9,540 bases of DNA from an uncultured Peptococcaceae bacterium. Its GTDB lineage: Bacteria; Bacillota; Desulfotomaculia; Desulfotomaculales; Desulfallaceae. Every line of letters starts with the position of its first letter. Position 1 is the first letter of the stretch. The position numbers and the translations under genes were made by a program. The notes beneath the pieces were generated by a model that was given only the letters and a program-made list of their open reading frames with translations, was not told the origin of the DNA and made no database searches. Where the stretch lies: positions 1-9,540 of the forward strand of contig CAJYBN010000106.1 in NCBI GenBank assembly GCA_913064925.1. The letters run 5' to 3'. Of the stretch, positions 5,423 to 9,540 are shown piece by piece.

Positions 5423-6385
5423 ATGAGCAAAAGCAGGTACAACCTTTATTCGGAACACCTGGTCGGTAAGTACGGTCAAAAGGTTTACAAGCTGCCGGTA
5501 AACCTGCCCGGAACCTGTCCCAACCGGGACGGCACCCTGGGAACAGGGGGATGCATCTTTTGTGACGAGCAGGGTTCCGGGTTTGACGCGCTCCCCAACA
5601 CCCTGTCGGTACGGGAGCAGATACGCCGCAACAGGGACTATTTTCGCCGGCGGTTCAACGCCGGAAAGTTCATTGCCTACTTCCAGGCTTTCACCAACAC
5701 TTACCTACCCCTGGAGCAGTTTGCCGCCAACGTGCAGGCGGCGGCGGAAGAGGAAGACATCGTGGGCATTTCCGTGTCCACCAGGCCCGACTGTATTGGC
5801 GAGGAGTACCTTGACGTGTTGAGCGCCGTGCAGGAAGAAAAAAAATTGGACATCGATGTTGAACTGGGCCTGCAGACGGCCAATTACCGCACCTTACAAA
5901 AAATAAACCGGGGTCATACCCTGGCCGAATTTCTGGACGCGGTGGCACGCGTGCACCGCCGGCGGTTCGCGGTTTGCGCCCACCTCATATTGAACCTGCC
6001 CTGGGACGACATGCTGGACGTGGTGGAAAACGCCAAGGTAGTATCGGCCCTGGGCATCCAGTACGTCAAGCTCCATTCGCTTTACATCGTACGCGGCACG
6101 GTACTGGGCGACATGTACCAGCGCGGCGAATTCAACGTCATTTCCTTGGAAGAATACGTGGAGCGGGTGGTGGCCTTCCTGGAGCACCTTGATCCCGCCG
6201 TGGTGATTCAGCGCCTGGTGGGCAAAGGCCCGCGGCAGGATACCATTTTTTGCAACTGGAACACCAGCTGGTGGAAAATCAAGACCGAACTGGACCGCGT
6301 CATGGAAGAACGGGATACCTGGCAAGGCAGAAAATTCGACTACCTGAACGGTAAGGCACTGGCGCGGTGGCGCCGCCGCGCTTAA
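5423..6385 (+). CDS. ytqA: YtqA-type radical SAM protein (TIGR01212 family)
   Basis: This 320-residue radical SAM protein belongs to the family of Bacillus subtilis YtqA and E. coli YhcC (TIGR01212), close to the Elp3 group. It uses a 4Fe-4S cluster and S-adenosylmethionine; its product is not established. The cluster ligands are Cys32, Cys44 and Cys47 in GTCPNRDGTLGTGGCIFCDE, a CX11CX2C pattern typical of this family rather than CX3CX2C. Further family blocks are FIAYFQAFTNTY (83-94), GISVSTRPDC (115-124), DVELGLQT (145-152) and LHSLYIVRGT (217-226). The ATG at 5423 is chosen because it matches the family N-terminus (RYNLYSEHLVGKYG) and has GGTGGGTG about 7 bases upstream; upstream codons only translate the leader repeats. 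It is transcribed alone and runs convergently into arsR with 27 bases between the stops. Confidence 0.9.
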   Translation: MSKSRYNLYSEHLVGKYGQKVYKLPVNLPGTCPNRDGTLGTGGCIFCDEQGSGFDALPNTLSVREQIRRNRDYFRRRFNAGKFIAYFQAFTNTYLPLEQFAANVQAAAEEEDIVGISVSTRPDCIGEEYLDVLSAVQEEKKLDIDVELGLQTANYRTLQKINRGHTLAEFLDAVARVHRRRFAVCAHLILNLPWDDMLDVVENAKVVSALGIQYVKLHSLYIVRGTVLGDMYQRGEFNVISLEEYVERVVAFLEHLDPAVVIQRLVGKGPRQDTIFCNWNTSWWKIKTELDRVMEERDTWQGRKFDYLNGKALARWRRRA

Positions 6386-6412
6386 GCAGCAAGGTTACGG
6401 GCCTGCCCCTTT

Positions 6413-6706
6413 TTACTTGAATATATCCGGGTTGTCGCCCAGCAGCACCCGCACCACTTCCTTGGCCCTCGGGTTGGTCACCTGGTAAAAAACCTCGGTA
6501 CCGCTGCGCACCCCGTCCACTATACCCTGAGCCCGCAGTATGGCGAGCTGCTGGGATACGGTGGATTGGGGCAGTTTCAGGCAGTCCTTCATCTTATTGA
6601 CATTACAGGTGCCGTTAATCAACCCCGCCACGATGCACAAGCGGGTGGGGTGAGCAAGAGCCTTCAACAGCTTGGCGGGTTCCTCGTACTTGCTTATTTC
6701 TCCCAT
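6413..6706 (-). CDS. ArsR-family winged-helix repressor
   Basis: This 97-residue ArsR/SmtB-type winged-helix repressor binds operator DNA as a dimer and usually leaves it on binding metal or on thiol oxidation. LAHPTRLCIVAGL (17-29) opens the domain, the recognition region is KLPQSTVSQQLAILRAQGIV (44-63), and the wing is GVRSGTEVFYQVT (65-77). The classic ELCVCDL metal site is not kept: the matching stretch is GTCNVNKMKD, with Cys34, Cys42 and, further back, Cys24. The inducer could therefore be another metal or a sulfur/redox signal. The start is ATG 6706, with GGGGG nine bases upstream. A promoter with an internal palindrome lies just upstream, which fits autoregulation. It lies downstream of murJ on the same strand but seems separately transcribed. 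No cation pump or arsenic gene is in the window, so the target is unknown. Confidence 0.85.
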   Translation of the reverse strand: MGEISKYEEPAKLLKALAHPTRLCIVAGLINGTCNVNKMKDCLKLPQSTVSQQLAILRAQGIVDGVRSGTEVFYQVTNPRAKEVVRVLLGDNPDIFK

Positions 6707-6738
6707 TGTCTTTAACCCCCGGGCTTATCTTGTAAAAT

Positions 6739-6767
6739 AATATATTATAATATTATGGTTTACACAA
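6739..6767 (-). promoter_or_regulatory. Probable arsR promoter with overlapping operator palindrome
   Basis: On the minus strand TTGTGT (6762-6767), a 17-base spacer and TATATT (6739-6744) form a promoter. The perfect 12-base palindrome ATATTATAATAT (6742-6753) lies across the -10 and spacer, where a repressor would block RNA polymerase. The ArsR protein encoded just downstream is the natural candidate to bind it. Confidence 0.5.
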
Positions 6768-6769
6768 TA

Positions 6770-8296
6770 CTATTTTATTATAAATCTTTTTACCAGGGAC
6801 ACCACCTCTTCCACGCCCAACCAGAGCAAAACCAACAGGTAAGCAATGCTCCCGAAACCCAGCACCATGGTCAAGGCCAGCATTTGGCCCGGCAGGGAAA
6901 GGTGGCCGTAAAGACCGGTCCAAGTGCCCGCCAGCCGCAGTGCAGCAGCAAAAGCCAGCGCGGCGGCGCAAATTTTTAGCTGGTCCACCCCCTGCCGGCG
7001 CCAGTCGAATCCCGGCAGGCGCCGGGCCAGCGCGGCCAGGAAAAACGCCGCAGTGACGAAAAACCCCACGGTGTTGCCCAAGGCCAAGCCGGCGTGACCC
7101 ATGGGAACGACCAGCAGGCAGTCGAGGGCGATATTGACCGCCAGGCCGGCAATACCCGCCCACATGGGCAGCACGGCGTCCCGCAGGCTTAAAAAAGTAT
7201 AAGTGAGCACCGAATTGGCGGACATGGCCGCCACCGACAGCGCGTAAAAACCCATGGCCGCGGCGGTGGCGGCGGTGGCAGACGCGTCAAAAGCGCCCCT
7301 TTCAAAAAGCAGGCGCACCACCGGAACGGCCAGGACCAGCAGCAGCGCGGCGCAGGGGTAGGTCACCAGCGCCACCAGGCGCAAGCCCGCCGCCGTTCTT
7401 TCCCGCAGCAGCCGCATGTCCCCGCGTCCCGCCGCGGCCGCCAAGGCCGGGAACAAAACCGTGGATACGGCGGCAACAAACATGCCGTACGGCAGCTCGC
7501 GCACCCGGTTGGCGAAGCTCAGTGCCGCTATGCTCCCCTCGGCCAGGTGGGAAGCAAACCACCGGTCCACAAATATAAAGCCTCTGGTCACCAAGGTAGT
7601 CAGGACGGCCGGCACCGTCATGGCCACCACGCGGCGCACGTCCTGGTCCCGCAAGTCCACCAGCGGGCGCAGGGGGATGCCGCAGCGGGCCATAGCCGGC
7701 AGGTTGTACAGGTAAAAAACCGCCGCACCGGCCAGGGTGCACCAGGCCAGGCCGGGCCCCAAGAGCCCGCCCAAGGGGACAATCAACAGCAAAAAAACCG
7801 CGTTTTGCCAAACCGGCGCCATGGCCGGCACCTTGAACTCGCGATGGGCGTTGAGCACCGCCTTGCACAGGAAACCCAGGGTTAAAAGCAGCGTGGACGG
7901 CAGCATGATGCGCGTGCAGGACAGCGCCAATTGCCTGGCCTCGCCTGCCAGGCCGGGCGCCAGCACGCCCACCACCTGCGGGGTAAATGCCCAGCCCGCC
8001 GCCGTAAGCAAGGCGGTGAGCGCCCCCACGGCGTAAATGACGGTGGAAGCCAGCCGGGCCCTCCCCGGGTCCTGCAGGCGGCTCGTGTAAACCGGAAGCA
8101 GCGCGTTACCGGCTGAAACGCCGATAATAAACGAAAAGGTAAAGGGTATGGTCGCCGCCACCACGAAGGCGTCCGACTGGACAGAAGCGCCCAGCAGAGC
8201 GGCGATCACCTGTTCCCGCACAAAGCCCAGCAGCCTGCTGAGCACAAACAGAACCAGCAGCATGGAGGAAGCCTTGGCCAAGGAATGCCCGGACAT
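6770..8296 (-). CDS. murJ: MurJ/MviN-family lipid II flippase
   Basis: This 508-residue integral membrane protein of the MurJ (MviN) branch of the MOP superfamily would flip lipid-linked peptidoglycan precursor (lipid II) across the cytoplasmic membrane. The chain is a series of hydrophobic segments, consistent with about 14 membrane spans. The N-terminal signature is SRLLGFVRE, then QSDAF. R21, R27 and D42 line up with E. coli R18, R24 and D39, all needed there. E. coli R52 falls on Ser55 here, so that site is not kept. The start ATG 8296 has GAGGT eight bases upstream; the adjacent TTG would add one codon. It reads away from the phospholipase-like gene, with a shared AT-rich control region. 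No clear terminator was found before arsR. It could instead be a paralogue acting on another polyprenyl-linked glycan. Confidence 0.88.
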   Translation of the reverse strand: MSGHSLAKASSMLLVLFVLSRLLGFVREQVIAALLGASVQSDAFVVAATIPFTFSFIIGVSAGNALLPVYTSRLQDPGRARLASTVIYAVGALTALLTAAGWAFTPQVVGVLAPGLAGEARQLALSCTRIMLPSTLLLTLGFLCKAVLNAHREFKVPAMAPVWQNAVFLLLIVPLGGLLGPGLAWCTLAGAAVFYLYNLPAMARCGIPLRPLVDLRDQDVRRVVAMTVPAVLTTLVTRGFIFVDRWFASHLAEGSIAALSFANRVRELPYGMFVAAVSTVLFPALAAAAGRGDMRLLRERTAAGLRLVALVTYPCAALLLVLAVPVVRLLFERGAFDASATAATAAAMGFYALSVAAMSANSVLTYTFLSLRDAVLPMWAGIAGLAVNIALDCLLVVPMGHAGLALGNTVGFFVTAAFFLAALARRLPGFDWRRQGVDQLKICAAALAFAAALRLAGTWTGLYGHLSLPGQMLALTMVLGFGSIAYLLVLLWLGVEEVVSLVKRFIIK

Positions 8297-8344
8297 CAAT
8301 TCATACCTCGCCGGCGTAAAATGTACACAACTGTAAACCGAGTA

Positions 8345-8363
8345 CTATATTATCATAATATAG
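8345..8363. promoter_or_regulatory. Perfect 8-bp inverted repeat upstream of the phospholipase-like gene
   Basis: CTATATTA, the spacer TCA, then TAATATAG form a perfect inverted repeat in the divergent region between murJ and the phospholipase-like gene. It ends just before the ribosome site AAAGGGGGGAG (8365-8375). It may be a repressor operator or an mRNA hairpin near the start of translation. Its core resembles the arsR palindrome at 6742-6753. No -35/-10 pair around it is convincing on either strand. Confidence 0.5.
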
Positions 8364-8381
8364 CAAAGGGGGGAGAATACC

Positions 8382-9185
8382 ATTTTCCCTCAAACGCATG
8401 TTTATTTCGCAGAAATGGTGCTGGGGCGCATTTCCGACGCCATTGCCCTGGGCAGTATTTTTCCGGACATGATCATCAACAAGCAGGTCAGCCATGCCGC
8501 GGCACACAGCATGGGCGGCAAACTGCTGCGGGCATTTAAAGGCAACGCCCAGTGGGTCGATTTCGCGCGGGGCGTGGTAACACACGGTATTTCTCCCCCC
8601 GGCCTGGATTATTTCGGCGATGAAAAATACCCGGGCTGCCAGCGCGGCTACTGCTTCGAAAAAGGACGCTCGCTGGTGAAGCAGACCATAGAGGCTTGCA
8701 ACATCCCCCCGGAAATGGGCTGGTGGAAAGCACACAACATCATCGAAATGGGCATCGAGCTGCGCATAGGAGCCTGCGGCACATACGGGCAAATACTACG
8801 CCGCGCTTTTAACAACAAACAACTAATTAACCAGCTGACTCACCTGCTGGCTGATCTGACGGGAAACAAAGCTGGCTTTTTGCAATCCCGCATCGCCAGT
8901 TTCCCGGACTACATCGAGGTTTTTCGTGCCACCGCCCCGTCGCTGGCCAATAAGTTCCGCATCCAAATGTTTGCCCGGCACCGCATCAACATCAACACCG
9001 GCAAGGTGGCCCGCCTGATTGAGCTGGCCGCCGAAAAGGTGGAGGACGACCTGGCGGAGATGTTTGACCTGGCCACCCGCCACGTGCTGCAGGAACTGCG
9101 CCATACGGAACCCAGCACTGTTAGGCATGCCGGCGGGACGCTGCGCACCCCCGCCCCGGGCGCCGCCGGGGAAACAGCAGAATAG
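8382..9185 (+). CDS. Probable zinc-dependent phospholipase C-like protein, ATT start
   Basis: This 267-residue protein has the look of the zinc-dependent phospholipase C/S1-P1 nuclease fold (PF00882-like): His6 in the N-terminal QTHVYFAE, GSIFPDM (Asp29), VVTHG (His68, then Asp76 and Asp80), and AHNIIEMGIE (His118, Glu122). These His/Asp residues are spaced like a metal site, but the match is from memory of the family and enzymatic activity is unproven. There is no signal peptide, so it is likely cytosolic. The start is odd. The frame is open from 8364 with no ATG, GTG or TTG before the ATG at 8415, which lacks a ribosome site. ATT at 8382 lies 8 bases after AAAGGGGGG and restores the conserved N-terminus with His6. 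The last 25 residues are low-complexity Ala/Gly/Pro/Thr. It could also be a conserved hypothetical of unknown role. Confidence 0.7.
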   Translation: MFPQTHVYFAEMVLGRISDAIALGSIFPDMIINKQVSHAAAHSMGGKLLRAFKGNAQWVDFARGVVTHGISPPGLDYFGDEKYPGCQRGYCFEKGRSLVKQTIEACNIPPEMGWWKAHNIIEMGIELRIGACGTYGQILRRAFNNKQLINQLTHLLADLTGNKAGFLQSRIASFPDYIEVFRATAPSLANKFRIQMFARHRININTGKVARLIELAAEKVEDDLAEMFDLATRHVLQELRHTEPSTVRHAGGTLRTPAPGAAGETAE

Positions 9186-9304
9186 CCAGCAGCGGCGAAC
9201 CGCGCCGCCCAAGCTTGTTTTTCAAACGGCTCTCTTAACTTTTTGCTGCGGATATGTTACCCTAACCGTAACGGTATTAAACGAGAACAAGAAGGTGAAC
9301 CGGT
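9186..9304 (+). promoter_or_regulatory. Spacer before the Enzyme I-like gene, with inverted repeat
   Basis: This 119-base spacer holds an inverted repeat ACCGT-A-ACGGT (9265-9275), overlapped by GTTAC/GTAAC (9256-9260, 9268-9272). These may be an operator for the next gene. TATTAA at 9275-9280 could be a -10. AAGGTG (9292-9297) is the ribosome site for TTG 9305. No clear terminator for the upstream gene is visible, so read-through is possible. Confidence 0.35.
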
Positions 9305-9540
9305 TTGGAAGCAAATGAAATACAGCCGCACACTGTTACCAGAGACGGCCACGTTTTCGCGCTGCATACTTTTGCCCGCAATATGGATGAAGTGGCCGCC
9401 GCGGCCGCCTCAAATGCGGACGGCATCGGGTTGCTGAGTACAGACTTTATGTACCTGGACCGCGGCGACCTGCCCGGCGAGGAAGAACAACTGGAAACAC
9501 TGAGCCGCATCAGCAGCATCATGCACAACCGGCCGGTGAC
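9305..9540 (+). CDS. PEP-utilising TIM-barrel protein, Enzyme I C-domain-like, partial
   Basis: Only the first 78 residues lie in the window; the gene runs off the right end. The stretch ADGIGLLSTDFMYLDRGDLP, then GEEEQLETL and NRPVT, aligns closely with PTS Enzyme I around GLFRTEFLFMDR, the start of its PEP-binding TIM barrel (PF02896). The chain begins only about 40 residues before this motif, so the HPr-binding and phospho-His domains that precede the barrel in Enzyme I are absent. An in-frame TGA at 9296-9298 rules out an upstream extension in this frame. The Arg that binds PEP phosphate (E. coli R296) is Ser here. The TTG start has AAGGTG seven bases upstream. It may be a regulatory or degenerate relative, or a stand-alone barrel, rather than a phosphotransferase. 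Confidence 0.75.
   Translation, partial: MEANEIQPHTVTRDGHVFALHTFARNMDEVAAAAASNADGIGLLSTDFMYLDRGDLPGEEEQLETLSRISSIMHNRPV

Noticed and set aside
6362..6381. Near-palindrome GCGCGG-t-GGCGCC-g-CCGCGC at the end of the radical SAM gene, considered as a terminator
   Set aside because: It lies in codons for Arg/Trp/Ala, and no T-run follows in either direction.
8301..8792. A 163-codon minus-strand frame opposite the phospholipase-like gene
   Set aside because: It is an antisense shadow with no ribosome site. The plus strand carries the conserved GSIFPDM, THG and AHNIIEMGIE blocks.

Overview
The window looks like a chromosomal housekeeping segment from a spore-former-type Clostridia lineage of the Bacillota, most likely the Desulfotomaculum/Pelotomaculum group (Peptococcaceae). 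The reasons are strong AGGAGG-type ribosome sites, GC-rich coding DNA broken by very AT-rich promoter islands, frequent GTG/TTG starts, and the family mix: a TGS-domain GTPase, a YtqA-type radical SAM protein, a MurJ-type flippase and an HPr-kinase-style PEP-utilising domain. The assignment is inference from sequence character alone. No mobile element, CRISPR array, rRNA or tRNA was seen.

Left part, minus strand (1-2951). A DnaQ-like DEDDh 3'-5' exonuclease (83-820) is preceded by an AT-rich spacer. A very small cysteine-rich protein gene (1030-1149) has its own promoter-like sequence, a strong ribosome site and a perfect intrinsic terminator. Next is an apparent operon read right to left: hotdog thioesterase (2526-2951), metal-dependent amidohydrolase (1613-2476) and an unrecognised 110-residue helical protein (1271-1603), closed by a terminator.

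Middle part, plus strand (2976-6385). A divergent promoter island at about 2976-3013 drives a TGS/OBG-like GTPase (3116-4093, probable GTG start). It is followed by an NAD-type glyceraldehyde-3-phosphate dehydrogenase with an extra C-terminal tail (4186-5277) and a terminator, then a YtqA/TIGR01212 radical SAM protein (5423-6385) whose leader holds three short CTTTCAAC repeats.

Right part. Minus strand: an ArsR-family repressor (6413-6706) lies downstream of a MurJ/MviN-type lipid II flippase (6770-8296), with an AT palindrome inside the arsR promoter. Plus strand: a probable zinc-dependent phospholipase-C-like protein (8382-9185) seems to start at a rare ATT codon, behind a perfect 8-bp inverted repeat. 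The window ends in the first 78 residues of a protein (9305 onward) that is the PEP-binding barrel of PTS Enzyme I without the domains that normally precede it, and with the key phosphate-binding Arg replaced by Ser.

The genes do not form one pathway. The points most worth a second look are the 39-residue Cys-rich protein, the ATT start, the headless Enzyme I-like barrel and the thioesterase-amidohydrolase-orphan operon.
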